Part shown: piece after piece, positions 1 to 8,678 of the stretch
Numbering within the stretch: position 1 is the stretch's first letter
Layout: each line of letters starts with the position of its first letter
Assembly: GCF_001375555.1 (NCBI RefSeq)
Contig: NZ_CTDZ01000009.1
Span: 2,907,758-2,971,757 of the forward strand
DNA length: 64,000 nucleotides
Direction of reading: 5' to 3'
From: Numidum massiliense
GTDB lineage: Bacteria > Bacillota > Bacilli > Thermoactinomycetales > Novibacillaceae
Position numbers and translations under genes: made by a program
The notes under the pieces: model-generated
The model's input: the letters and a program-made list of their open reading frames with translations, nothing else
Told to the model about the DNA's origin: nothing
Databases searched by the model: none

Positions 1-136
1 CGTCTTTCCCTAAAATGGCTGGGTTCACGAGCAAGACGTACGCCATCGTCAAAAACGTCGTCGTCCCCGCCAATAGCTCGGTGCGCATGCTCGTGTTGTG
101 TTTTTCAAATTGAAAAAAGCGCGATACGGACAACAT
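1..136 (-). CDS. pbuG: Purine (hypoxanthine/guanine-type) permease, NCS2 family, N-terminal fragment
   Basis: Only the first 45 codons lie in the window; the gene runs off the left edge. The visible N-terminus contains FQFEKHNTSMRTELLAG followed by TTTFLTMAYVLLVNPAIL, the hallmark opening of NCS2 nucleobase permeases of the PbuG/PbuO group: a short cytoplasmic segment, then the first membrane helix. The start chosen is the ATG at 136, five bases after a GGGAGGA ribosome site; an ATG at 140 is in another frame and stops after 11 codons. It follows guaA in the same direction and sits behind a purine riboswitch, so it should import hypoxanthine or guanine when purines are scarce. The subfamily cannot be fixed from this fragment. 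Confidence 0.85.
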   Translation of the reverse strand, partial: MLSVSRFFQFEKHNTSMRTELLAGTTTFLTMAYVLLVNPAILGKD

Positions 137-158
137 CCATTCCTCCCTTGTTTTGAAT

Positions 159-186
159 AAAAAAAGAGCCTAGTTCTCCGGGCTCT
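159..186 (-). terminator. Intrinsic terminator of the purine riboswitch expression platform
   Basis: On the minus strand AGAGCC, a 10-base loop and GGCTCT are followed by seven T. It lies after the aptamer and just before the permease ribosome site, so it probably attenuates the permease transcript when purine is bound. The competing antiterminator was not resolved. Confidence 0.8.
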
Positions 187-324
187 GTGAGGCGATTTGT
201 CCTACAAAAAAACCAACGCTACCTTTTCTTTAAAATAACCATTGCTCATTGCTAAAATAACCATTCCGAAGTTATGGATAAAAATGGTACATAGCCATTC
301 ACAAAATGACGCGGTAACGTGGTG

Positions 325-395
325 TTTTCGTAGTCAAGCAATTTACGGTTGCCTGGTAGAGACCGTTGGACCGTATTACCAACGATATACGAAAA
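325..395 (-). promoter_or_regulatory. Purine riboswitch aptamer, guanine class
   Basis: Read on the minus strand, an 8-bp P1 (TTTTCGTA with TACGAAAA) closes a domain with the purine-aptamer core: GTATAT, a P2 arm CGTTGG/CCAACG, GTCTCTACC in the central junction, a P3 arm and CCGTAAATTG, then GACTACGA. The specificity base in GACTA is C, as in guanine/hypoxanthine aptamers; adenine aptamers have U (GAUUA). It precedes the permease, with its terminator about 140 nt downstream. The spacer contains two copies of a 13-mer (231-243 and 253-265). Aptamer assignment is secure; ON/OFF logic is inferred from the terminator. Confidence 0.92.
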
Positions 396-649
396 GACGT
401 ATATAGTTTTCGTTCGTGTATTTCACATCGCGTACACTGCTTGTACAAGTGACACTGACAGGTAGGAAGCCTATGTGCACCTCCCATGCAATCCAAAAGA
501 TGCTGACAACTTTCCGAACCTATGCAGCGAGGACACCCTATAGAGGCGACTTTCACGTCCCGATGTATACAAAGTGTACGCGATATGCGTCGTTCTTGTC
601 AATAGAATCGAACATTTTCCAAAAACATATACATATTATTCGTGTTTAG

Positions 650-2197
650 TTACTCCCACTCGATCGTAGCTGGCGGTTTGGACGTTATGTCGTACACGAC
701 GCGGTTCACGCCAGGTACTTCCTTCGTCATACGGCTGGACACGCGCTGTAGCACGTCGTACGGAATACGCGCCCAGTCAGCCGTCATCCCTTCGACCGAG
801 TGGACTGCGCGAATGCCGATTGTGTAATCGTACGTACGCGAGTCGTCCGTCACCCCGACGCTGCGCAAATCGGTGAGTACGGCGAAGTATTGCCAAATGT
901 CGCGGTCGAGCCCAGCGTCACTAATTTCGGCGCGCAAAATCGCATCCGCTTCGCGCACGATGTGCAACCTCTCTTCCGTCACCTCTCCGATGACGCGAAT
1001 GCCGAGACCCGGGCCAGGGAACGGTTGCCGCCAGACGATTTCTTGCGGTAAGCCGAGCGCTTCGCCGACTTGGCGCACCTCGTCTTTGAACAATTTTCTT
1101 AACGGCTCGACGAGTTGAAAAGACATGTCTTCCGGTAAGCCACCGACGTTGTGATGCGATTTAATCGTCGCCGACGTGTCCGTCCCGCTCTCGATCACGT
1201 CCGAGTACACCGTGCCTTGAGCTAAAAACTCGTGATCGCCGAATTTCTTCACTTCTTCTTCAAACACGCGGATAAACTCGTTCCCGATAATTTTTCGCTT
1301 TTGCTCGGGATCGGTGACGCCGCGTAGCTTGTCTAAAAAGCGTGCGCTCGCGTCGACTTTGACGACGTGCATGTCAAACTTACCCGCGAACGTCTCCATC
1401 ACACTGTCCGCTTCCCCTTTGCGCAACAGTCCGTGATCGACAAACATACACGTTAATTGATCGCCGATCGCCTTGTGCACGAGTGCCGCAGCGACCGATG
1501 AGTCAACGCCGCCGCTCAATGCGCAGAGCACTTTGCGCTCCCCGATGCGCGCTTTGAGCTTAGCGACCGTATCGTCGACGAATGACTCTGTGCGCCAATC
1601 GCCCGTGCACTGACAAATCTCATACATAAAGTTTTTTAAGATTTTATCCCCGTACACTGTATGCCTTACTTCCGGATGGAATTGAACGGCATACACGCCC
1701 GAACGGGCGTCGCTCATCGCTGCTACCGGCACATCCGCCGTACGCGCGTCCACGCTGAAACCTTGCGGCACTTTCGTGACGACGTCACGGCAATTCATCC
1801 AGACGTCGTGCGTGTCTGCCACCCCCTTGAGCAGCACACTGTCGCCGACGTTTTCCACTTCCACTTTACCGTTCGCACTGACCGCGCCCCGTTCGACGGT
1901 TGCCTCGAAGTGAGTCGCGATCAGATGCATGCCGTAACAAATGCCGAGAATCGGCACCCCTAACTCGAAAATCGCCGGGTCACACTTGCGAGAGTCTTTG
2001 GCAAACACACTGGTCGGTCCCCCAGAAAACACGATGCCGCGCGGCAAGTTTTTCTTCAGCTCAGCAGCCGTCGTCTTGTAAGACAACAGCTCGCTGTAGA
2101 CTCCCAAGTCGCGAATGCGACGCGCGATTAACTGGTTATACTGTCCTCCAAAATCGAGAACGACAATGCGTTCATGCAGTTGTTCCACGGTTACCAT
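650..2197 (-). CDS. guaA: GMP synthase (glutamine-hydrolysing)
   Basis: Converts XMP to GMP using ATP and glutamine in the cytosol, the last step of guanylate synthesis. About 515 aa, normal for the family. The N-terminal class I amidotransferase domain has the nucleophile in GICYGMH (Cys about 87) and the His/Glu pair in FHPE (about 174/176). The ATP pyrophosphatase loop LSGGVDSS is near residue 228, followed by the C-terminal dimerisation domain ending KPPATIEWE. The start chosen is the ATG at 2197, giving a short lead before the first strand [11 protein letters not shown]. An upstream ATG at 2233 and a GTG three codons downstream are alternatives; none has a strong ribosome site. It lies between the MoxR/DUF58/transglutaminase operon and the permease, as in B. 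subtilis. Confidence 0.97.
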   Translation of the reverse strand: MVTVEQLHERIVVLDFGGQYNQLIARRIRDLGVYSELLSYKTTAAELKKNLPRGIVFSGGPTSVFAKDSRKCDPAIFELGVPILGICYGMHLIATHFEATVERGAVSANGKVEVENVGDSVLLKGVADTHDVWMNCRDVVTKVPQGFSVDARTADVPVAAMSDARSGVYAVQFHPEVRHTVYGDKILKNFMYEICQCTGDWRTESFVDDTVAKLKARIGERKVLCALSGGVDSSVAAALVHKAIGDQLTCMFVDHGLLRKGEADSVMETFAGKFDMHVVKVDASARFLDKLRGVTDPEQKRKIIGNEFIRVFEEEVKKFGDHEFLAQGTVYSDVIESGTDTSATIKSHHNVGGLPEDMSFQLVEPLRKLFKDEVRQVGEALGLPQEIVWRQPFPGPGLGIRVIGEVTEERLHIVREADAILRAEISDAGLDRDIWQYFAVLTDLRSVGVTDDSRTYDYTIGIRAVHSVEGMTADWARIPYDVLQRVSSRMTKEVPGVNRVVYDITSKPPATIEWE

Positions 2198-2257
2198 CTC
2201 TTTTCTACAAGCAGCGGTATGATCAATGCACATATTATATCAGAGCATTTCCCGCAA

Positions 2258-4519
2258 TCAAGGGCGCAGCCCTTTTAAGAATTTTTTCCATAAATCTTGC
2301 GCCGTTTGCCACATCTCGCGCGTCCAAGCCCGATCCCCATAGCGAGAGGCTTCGTACAGCCGCGTTAAGTCGATCAGTTCGTCCCGGTCCTGCTTGCGCC
2401 AAGCGAGCGACGTCGCGATGTAATCGCGCACCGACTGATCGGGGGTACGCTCCCCGTAGCGTTTTTCCAACAACTGCAATAACTGTTCGTATGCGGCCAC
2501 GAAGCGTGCTTTGTTGTAGCGCCCATCGGTGGTGAGCCCCTCGTCGCCGTGTGCTCCCTTGCGGTGGGTGGCCCCTTCGCGCTGTAAGGCGCGCTGCAAG
2601 GCGTATAGCCGCCAGCGCCAAAATCGGCGGCGCCCGATCCACCAACCGACTCCGGTTAAAGCAAATAGAGCGGCACCACTTGCGACCCACCACTTCCACG
2701 GCGTCCCCGCTGTGTTTGCCTGCTGTGTGGAGGCGTCATATTCAGGTGCATTGTCGGGCGCTTCTTCTGGCGGTGGAAAATCGGCGAGTTTGGGCAAATC
2801 GTCCGGTTGCTGGGCCTCCATCCCGTCGTGATTGAACAGCTCGTCAACGTTAACGTCTTCGTCCTTTTCGATCGTTACCGGGCTATAAAAGCCGGGCGTC
2901 GGCTCAAACGGTAGCCAGCCAACGTCCGGAAAATACACCTCGACCCATGAATGAGCGTGTAAATTTTTTACCGTTACCTCGTACCGCTCGTTGTCGGAAT
3001 CATAAGAGCGCTCACCCGGGGCAAAACCTTTGACCCATCGCGCGGGGATCCCGTTTGCGCGCAGTAACACGACCATCGACGTCGAGAAGTGGTCACAATA
3101 CCCTTGCTGCGTATCGAACAAAAACTGGTCGACGAAGTCGCGTTCTTGCGGCGTCTCGGCGACAGTTTCTGTCTCGTACGTCAAATCGGGATTGTGCTTC
3201 AAAAAACTTTCCACCGCTAAGACGCGATCGTACGGTGTCTTTCCTTTTACTGTTTCCTCGGCCAACTGTTTGATTCGCCGCGGGAGCTTTTGTGGTAGTT
3301 GTAAATATTTTGCCGTAATTTCCTGCGGGTATTCCACGCCACTTTGCCTGAGCTTGGCTTCATTTACGAGTGGCTGCTCAACGCCGATTTCATAGCGAGC
3401 GAACGGCTGATCGTTCGCATTGCGGTAGCCGCTATCTGGGGCGATCACTTCGAGGACGGCATCTTCCGGTTCCACTTGTGCTGCATCGTAAGTCATCAAT
3501 TGACCGGCCGTAAATAGCACCGGATATTTGCGCTTGCCTGTAAACGTCACTTGCTGCTTCACTTTGCGCCCCTGCATGTTTTGAAACAGCGGCCGCGGCG
3601 GTACTTTTTCTACCGTACGCCGCTCGTGCGATTGAAACCAGCCGTGCCCATCGTAGCGGTCTTTCGCCTCCCCGCGCCAGTAGAACGGTTCGTCGACCGT
3701 CGCTTCAAACACGACTGTCTCGTCTTGTGTAAACGAGCCACCTAAATACGAGTCGTTACCGCCGTAACCGATTTTGCGTGTCGACGTCCCCCCCGCACCA
3801 GATGGTGCCTTATCGTTGTAACTCGTTATAAATGGCACCGGGTTCGGCCAACTAGCTTCTGATTTCGGCGCATAATAACCGATCGACACGGCGCACACGA
3901 TGAGGGCGAGTGCGGCAGAAAACCAAGCGAGTAACTGGCGCCGCTCCGGCGAACGCGAGCGACGTCGCAACTGATCCAACCGGCTAAAAGCGAGCATGAA
4001 AAATCCGTAACTCATCGTGCGCACAATCGCAAAACTGCCGTCAAAGGGCGTAAAGCTATCTAACACGGCGAGGTAGACGACAGTGAGCAGCAACAGCCAA
4101 AAAATGCGGCCACGCCGCACGACGTCACGGTACATGACAACTTCCAGCAACCAAATAAAGAAGAAAAAACTTATCGTACGGATAAGCGGACTCATGTCTA
4201 GCCATGCCATCTGCCGCAATAGAGCGACATCTTGGCTGACCGTATCGGCAACAGTTAGTAACCACTGTTTTCCGAGAAAAGGGATGCCTTGTGCGTCCAT
4301 AAACAAGTGATGGACGAGAAAGAGCAAAAAAAGCGGCTTCAGCACCACCCTTATCGGCCACGGGAGGCGCAACATGTCCAACAAGAGCAAAAAGGTAAAG
4401 GCGATGACAAAAAAGTCAATACGCACAGTGTCGGTATACTGTTTGAGCGGCTTCATCCATTCGTAAAACAGCGCCAAACTAAAGGCACCGTAAAATAGGA
4501 GCCTAACGAACTTACGCAC
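2258..4519 (-). CDS. Membrane-anchored transglutaminase-like protein (YebA type)
   Basis: About 753 aa. Multiple N-terminal membrane helices (DUF3488-like) fill roughly the first 220 residues. An extracytoplasmic transglutaminase-like domain follows with the full triad: Cys in QGYCDHFS, His in HAHSWVEV and Asp in FPDVGWLPFEPTPGF. Another helix near residue 630-650 leads to a cytoplasmic tail with a DUF4129-like segment. The start chosen is the GTG at 4519, whose GTGCGTAA overlaps the stop of the upstream DUF58 gene and which has GGGGAGG upstream; this implies translational coupling. It is the last gene of a MoxR-DUF58-transglutaminase operon like yeaC-yeaD-yebA. The family is linked to proteolysis or cross-linking at the cell surface; the substrate is unknown. 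Confidence 0.88.
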   Translation of the reverse strand: MRKFVRLLFYGAFSLALFYEWMKPLKQYTDTVRIDFFVIAFTFLLLLDMLRLPWPIRVVLKPLFLLFLVHHLFMDAQGIPFLGKQWLLTVADTVSQDVALLRQMAWLDMSPLIRTISFFFFIWLLEVVMYRDVVRRGRIFWLLLLTVVYLAVLDSFTPFDGSFAIVRTMSYGFFMLAFSRLDQLRRRSRSPERRQLLAWFSAALALIVCAVSIGYYAPKSEASWPNPVPFITSYNDKAPSGAGGTSTRKIGYGGNDSYLGGSFTQDETVVFEATVDEPFYWRGEAKDRYDGHGWFQSHERRTVEKVPPRPLFQNMQGRKVKQQVTFTGKRKYPVLFTAGQLMTYDAAQVEPEDAVLEVIAPDSGYRNANDQPFARYEIGVEQPLVNEAKLRQSGVEYPQEITAKYLQLPQKLPRRIKQLAEETVKGKTPYDRVLAVESFLKHNPDLTYETETVAETPQERDFVDQFLFDTQQGYCDHFSTSMVVLLRANGIPARWVKGFAPGERSYDSDNERYEVTVKNLHAHSWVEVYFPDVGWLPFEPTPGFYSPVTIEKDEDVNVDELFNHDGMEAQQPDDLPKLADFPPPEEAPDNAPEYDASTQQANTAGTPWKWWVASGAALFALTGVGWWIGRRRFWRWRLYALQRALQREGATHRKGAHGDEGLTTDGRYNKARFVAAYEQLLQLLEKRYGERTPDQSVRDYIATSLAWRKQDRDELIDLTRLYEASRYGDRAWTREMWQTAQDLWKKFLKGLRP

Positions 4520-5735
4520 TCGAGCGTCCACCTCCCCGCACGATTTCGGCAAAGCGGTCGTCGTCGACGAATGTGACAGACACTTTTAGCAGCGCTACCG
4601 TCTTGAGGCGCGACTGTTCGCTGTCCGCCAGCTGTCGCCGGGTACGCACCCAAAATAGCGTCACGTTTAGGCGGCGGGCACGCAATTCACTCAGCGCCCG
4701 CACCGTGCTCGCCCCGAGCTGCGATGTGACAAAAACGACCGTCGCACCGTACGGCAAACGCTTCGCCTCTTGCAACATCACGCGATCCGCTGTGAACGGG
4801 CAATCGGCGGCGACTTCCGCCAAATGTTCGTAAAGTTGCATAAGGTCGCCGCCGCTATGTTGCGGCAGCAGCGCGAAGGGCTGTTTTCCGTAAGAAATGA
4901 GACCAACGCTAAACCGGCGTTTCACCGCATAACGGGCGAGCGAGGCGACAAGACTGACGGCCCGCTCAAAACGCTCCACATCGTACGCGTGCTCTCGGCG
5001 GTCGAGAAAAAACACAATGTCGTTCGCTTGCTGGAGTGCAAATTCTTTCGTTTTCAACCTACCGCCCCGCGCCGTCGCCTTCCAGTGAATGCGCCCGAGC
5101 CGATCGCCGTTCACGTAATCGCGAATGCCGACGACCGTCGTCATATCTTCGGACAGTCGGTTGTAAGCGATCGCTGCGCCCGCCGCTTGTTCATTAACCG
5201 TCTGCCAAACGGGAATCTCACAAGTCTTAGGATAGACGAGGATCTCACTTTTCACAGCAACCGTCTGCTGTCGCTGCAAAAAGCCGAACAAATCTCCCAC
5301 TTGCAACTGTACCGCATGCCACTCGTGTCGTCCGCGCGGCAAATCGTCACAGACGTAAGTAAACGTGAACGTCTTCTTGAACCACGGAAATAACACCGTC
5401 GCCGCCCGGTGCTGTGACCGCTTTAGCGCCTCCGGCAGGATATCTTTTACGTACACCCACGGCAAAGGAAACGCGAACCGCCGCGTGAACGTGAGTTGCA
5501 CGTCGAGTTCGCCGCCCGCGTGCAATCGCGCATACGTCATTTCACGCGTTACCGTTACCCCTTTTAGTGCGAACAAATAGACGAACAGTTCATAAACGGC
5601 GACCGTTAACAACGTATAAAAAAGAAACCACGGGACAAAGCCGCCTTGAAACTTACCGTAGAGAAATGCGGCCACCAATAGCAACAGCACGCCGATTAAG
5701 CCAGTCGCACGCCGAAATGGACGCAGGCGCAACAT
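4512..5735 (-). CDS. DUF58 domain protein (YeaD-like)
   Basis: About 407 aa. Two N-terminal hydrophobic helices (GLIGVLLLLVAAFLYGKF and FVPWFLFYTLLTVAVYEL) precede a beta-rich region and the DUF58 core with GDRLGRIHWKATARGG, after which comes a von Willebrand A-like fold (DIVFFLDRREH). DUF58 proteins are usually partners of MoxR AAA+ ATPases. The start is the ATG at 5735 with AAGGAG five bases before it; a longer reading from 5780 lacks such support. It overlaps the downstream transglutaminase gene and follows the MoxR gene by about 60 bases. Its role is inferred only from the operon: assembly or maturation of a surface complex. Confidence 0.88.
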   Translation of the reverse strand: MLRLRPFRRATGLIGVLLLLVAAFLYGKFQGGFVPWFLFYTLLTVAVYELFVYLFALKGVTVTREMTYARLHAGGELDVQLTFTRRFAFPLPWVYVKDILPEALKRSQHRAATVLFPWFKKTFTFTYVCDDLPRGRHEWHAVQLQVGDLFGFLQRQQTVAVKSEILVYPKTCEIPVWQTVNEQAAGAAIAYNRLSEDMTTVVGIRDYVNGDRLGRIHWKATARGGRLKTKEFALQQANDIVFFLDRREHAYDVERFERAVSLVASLARYAVKRRFSVGLISYGKQPFALLPQHSGGDLMQLYEHLAEVAADCPFTADRVMLQEAKRLPYGATVVFVTSQLGASTVRALSELRARRLNVTLFWVRTRRQLADSEQSRLKTVALLKVSVTFVDDDRFAEIVRGGGRSSA

Positions 5736-5798
5736 CGTCACTCCTTCCTTTACAAAAACCCGCCATTCAGTTTCACACACTGTTTTTTAATAAACGTT

Positions 5799-6770
5799 TT
5801 ATTTGTTACGGTATACGGGCACAGGCGTATGTTGCAAAACATCTAGTAGCACTTTTTCCACAGCAATGTCTTTCAGACGCGCATCCGGTTTAAGAATGAG
5901 GCGGTGACTAAACGTCGCGAGCACGAGTTGCTTGACGTCGTCGGGAACGACGTATGAACGTCCGCGCATAAAAGCGAATGCCTGAGCCGTACGGAAAAGC
6001 GCGAGTGAACCACGCGGTGACACGCCGAGGTAGACGTGGGGATGCTGGCGCGTCGCTTCACTCAGCTGCACAATGTACGTACTGACTGAAGCGTCGACGT
6101 GCACATCGCGCACGCGCGCTTGCAACTGACATAATTCCTCCTTGCTGACGACCGGTTTAAGCGCCGCGAGCGGATGGGTTGTTTGCTGCCGCTCAAGCAT
6201 CTCCACTTCATCGCGTTCACTCGGGTAACCGAGGTGCAACTTCATGAGAAAGCGGTCCAATTGCGCTTCCGGCAGTGGAAATGTCCCTTCGTATTCGATC
6301 GGGTTTTGCGTCGCCATTACAAAAAATGGTTGCGGCAGCTGGCGAGTCACGCCGTCGACGGTAACACTTCCCTCTTCCATCGCTTCCAACAACGCAGCTT
6401 GTGTCTTCGGGGACGTGCGGTTGATTTCATCGGCCAAGACGACATTGCCCACAATCGGACCCGGACGAAATTCGAACTGCAACGTTTGCTGGTTAAACAC
6501 GGAAACACCGGTGACGTCCGAAGGCAATAAGTCGGGTGTAAACTGGATGCGCGTAAAGTCGCACCCAAGTGACTTGGCCAGTGCCTTTACGAGCATCGTC
6601 TTGCCGACGCCGGGTACGTCCTCCAACAACACGTGTCCACCGCAAAGCACCGCTGCGACACTCATGCGGATGACCTCTTCCTTGCCGACGATCACTTTCG
6701 TAACATTGTCCGTAATTTTGGCAATTGTCTCGTGACGCTTGTCGAATCCCTCACTCGCTGCTCTATGCAT
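5799..6770 (-). CDS. MoxR-family AAA+ ATPase (YeaC-like)
   Basis: 323 aa, the family length. Walker A is [11 protein letters not shown], Walker B is [15 protein letters not shown], the sensor region holds [23 protein letters not shown], and the C-terminal lid domain has [16 protein letters not shown]. MoxR ATPases act as chaperones that insert cofactors or assemble complexes together with vWA or DUF58 partners, and such a partner is the next gene. A GAGGAGG site lies 14 bases before the ATG, slightly long spacing. It is first in a three-gene minus-strand operon. Confidence 0.93.
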   Translation of the reverse strand: MHRAASEGFDKRHETIAKITDNVTKVIVGKEEVIRMSVAAVLCGGHVLLEDVPGVGKTMLVKALAKSLGCDFTRIQFTPDLLPSDVTGVSVFNQQTLQFEFRPGPIVGNVVLADEINRTSPKTQAALLEAMEEGSVTVDGVTRQLPQPFFVMATQNPIEYEGTFPLPEAQLDRFLMKLHLGYPSERDEVEMLERQQTTHPLAALKPVVSKEELCQLQARVRDVHVDASVSTYIVQLSEATRQHPHVYLGVSPRGSLALFRTAQAFAFMRGRSYVVPDDVKQLVLATFSHRLILKPDARLKDIAVEKVLLDVLQHTPVPVYRNK

Positions 6771-6954
6771 CGACAGTTTCTCTTCCTCCTCAAATTCCGT
6801 GGCGCGTTGACTTCTTTCCTATAGTGTAACTAACAAATGTATCGTTGACTAGTGAGAACTTCTAAGTAATAAAAGTGAAGTGAAAATTGGAATCCAGCCT
6901 AGTGACTGACATACGATAAGAGTAACACCGATCGGTTAAAGGAGTGAGAACCGA

Positions 6955-7401
6955 ATGTACGATAACCCATTCGCATCTGTTCATACGATGGAGGACACCC
7001 GTTTTATCAAAGGCATTACCGAAGCCATTAATGGTGAATATAGCGCCATTCACTGCTACACTCACTTATTCAAGATTGCCCCTACGAAAGAAGAACAGTC
7101 AGTCATTCGCGAAATCAGACGTGATGAGAAAAGGCACTTTCAAGAGTTCGTTGATCTTTACATTAAGCTGACAGGCACGAGGCCAACACCGCGAATCTCA
7201 GAGCAATGTCCAAAAGATTACTGCAAAGGACTAACCGTTGCTTTTAAAGACGAACAGAAAACGGTCGATTTTTATTTGGATCTCTCTGACAAGGCGACGA
7301 ATCCTCATATAAAAGATAGCATTCGCCGTATAGCTTCTGATGAACAAAATCACGCAGTTTGGTTCCTGTACTTTTTGACAAAAAACGATTGCCGGTTGTA
7401 A
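6955..7401 (+). CDS. Ferritin-like (rubrerythrin-type) di-iron domain protein
   Basis: 148 aa with a four-helix-bundle pattern. Candidate metal ligands are Glu28 (INGEYSAIHCY), Glu58 and His61 (DEKRHFQEF), Glu100 (KDEQKTVDFY) and Glu130 and His133 (SDEQNHAVWF), matching paired E and ExxH motifs of rubrerythrin and ferritin-like proteins. There is no rubredoxin-type CxxC domain. The ribosome site AAAGGAGTGAG precedes the ATG. The gene is alone on the plus strand, divergent from the MoxR operon. A role in peroxide or iron handling is a family-level guess; related small proteins in Bacillus are uncharacterised. Confidence 0.8.
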   Translation: MYDNPFASVHTMEDTRFIKGITEAINGEYSAIHCYTHLFKIAPTKEEQSVIREIRRDEKRHFQEFVDLYIKLTGTRPTPRISEQCPKDYCKGLTVAFKDEQKTVDFYLDLSDKATNPHIKDSIRRIASDEQNHAVWFLYFLTKNDCRL

Positions 7402-7419
7402 TGGAAATCTGAAGGCCAT

Positions 7420-7514
7420 GCCCGTAGATATTGTATCATGTCCACTTGCGTACATTTTACATACTTCACCGTCACAAGTTTTAAGTTGCGTTTATTCACG
7501 TCTTATCTACGGGC
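7420..7514. repeat. 11-bp perfect inverted repeat after the ferritin-like gene
   Basis: GCCCGTAGATA at 7420-7430 is repeated inverted as TATCTACGGGC at 7504-7514, 73 bases apart. It sits in the gap between two convergent genes. No T-run follows either arm, so it is not an obvious intrinsic terminator; it could be the ends of a small decayed element or the base stem of an RNA. Confidence 0.5.
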
Positions 7515-7613
7515 GACACTTATTTAATTAGCGAGCAATATCCGCGGCACAAAATGTTCTGTAGCGAGGACAAGTGAACAACGCCAAGTGAGCGTTTTGC
7601 CCGCGGCAACTAA

Positions 7614-8597
7614 CTACACGATAGCTTCCTTCCCAAACCCGAGGACCCTCGCTTTAAAATAAATCCCCTTCGCGACGGCCAAATCAAAATACGCCGCCCC
7701 GACCGATTTAAAGAATGTCACTTCCTCATTCGTCTCCCTAATTAAACCCTCTCGCCCACTTACTTGACTGAGCTCCGCATAAATATATGAAAAACTCCAG
7801 TCGCTTTCTTCGTTTGCGTGCATCAGTTCTCCAGCTTCTTCTTTCACACCTGTTAGATCGTCGACGACAATTTTATCTGCCCGCTCAATAGTTCTCAGGT
7901 CGACTTCTCGCATCGAGGGCAAATACGAACCGACTCCGTTAATGTGCGTCCCTGGCTGTAGATCGTTCCCGTCGAATACGGGTGTATTGGAGCGAGTGGC
8001 ACAGCAAATAATATCGGCCTCCCGCACAAGTTCTGCGACAGCTTGGGCGACAACGATCTCTTGGCGAACGCCATATGCTAGAAGCTTTTCTTTAAACTGC
8101 TCCGCCTTTTCCCGGGTGCGATTAAACAGTGCAATTTTTTCAATATCCCGTACTTCCAGTACACCTAACACTTGTTCAAACGCCATCGCCCCGGTGCCAA
8201 TGACACCTAGCGTCTTTGCGTCTACTCTCGCTAATTTTTCTGTTGCAATTCCACTCAGCGCACCGGTCCGGAGCCGCGTTAAATAAGACGCATTCATCAT
8301 GCACAAATGTTCACCGGTTTGCGCATCGGTCAGCAGCATCACCCCTTGGGTCGTCGGTTTACCTCTCTGAGGATTTTCCGGAAATATCGATACGACTTTA
8401 ACAGCGGTGATTTCCTCTGCTAAATCCGCACTCGGCATATACAACGCAGATGCTTGATGTTTAGGAAATTCAATCACGGTGCGGTGAGGGTTGTCGATTA
8501 GCCCCTCGTTTTTTGCCGCGAGCCCACGCTTTAAATCGGCAATCGCATCTCGCATCAAATAATTTTTCTGTATGTCTTGCTCGGCTAAAATAAGCAT
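7614..8597 (-). CDS. Ornithine cyclodeaminase / mu-crystallin family protein
   Basis: About 327 aa, typical for the family, which uses NAD(P) to deaminate or reduce amino or imino acids (ornithine cyclodeaminase, ketimine reductases, alanine dehydrogenase-like and opine-type enzymes). The Rossmann motif GVIGTGAMAFEQV is present, with an N-terminal substrate domain (VKVVSIFPENPQRGKPTTQG), the family segment YLTRLRTGALSG, and DDLTGVKEEAGEL near the end. The start at 8597 is preferred because GGAGAGAAGAG precedes it; an ATG at 8615 is possible. An MHS-family transporter gene lies 80 bases upstream in the same direction, so the enzyme probably acts on the imported compound. The exact substrate cannot be read from the sequence. 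Confidence 0.85.
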   Translation of the reverse strand: MLILAEQDIQKNYLMRDAIADLKRGLAAKNEGLIDNPHRTVIEFPKHQASALYMPSADLAEEITAVKVVSIFPENPQRGKPTTQGVMLLTDAQTGEHLCMMNASYLTRLRTGALSGIATEKLARVDAKTLGVIGTGAMAFEQVLGVLEVRDIEKIALFNRTREKAEQFKEKLLAYGVRQEIVVAQAVAELVREADIICCATRSNTPVFDGNDLQPGTHINGVGSYLPSMREVDLRTIERADKIVVDDLTGVKEEAGELMHANEESDWSFSYIYAELSQVSGREGLIRETNEEVTFFKSVGAAYFDLAVAKGIYFKARVLGFGKEAIV

Positions 8598-8628
8598 GAT
8601 TTCTCTTCTCTCCATTTTCCGTTTTGTA

Positions 8629-8656
8629 GTCGTTTTATTTTTGTCGTTTTATTTTT
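8629..8656. repeat. Tandem 14-bp direct repeat (2 copies)
   Basis: GTCGTTTTATTTTT occurs twice head to tail between the transporter and cyclodeaminase-family genes. It is AT-rich; no function is evident. Confidence 0.6.
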
Positions 8657-8678
8657 ATGATTGTTTCCTGATCAATTC

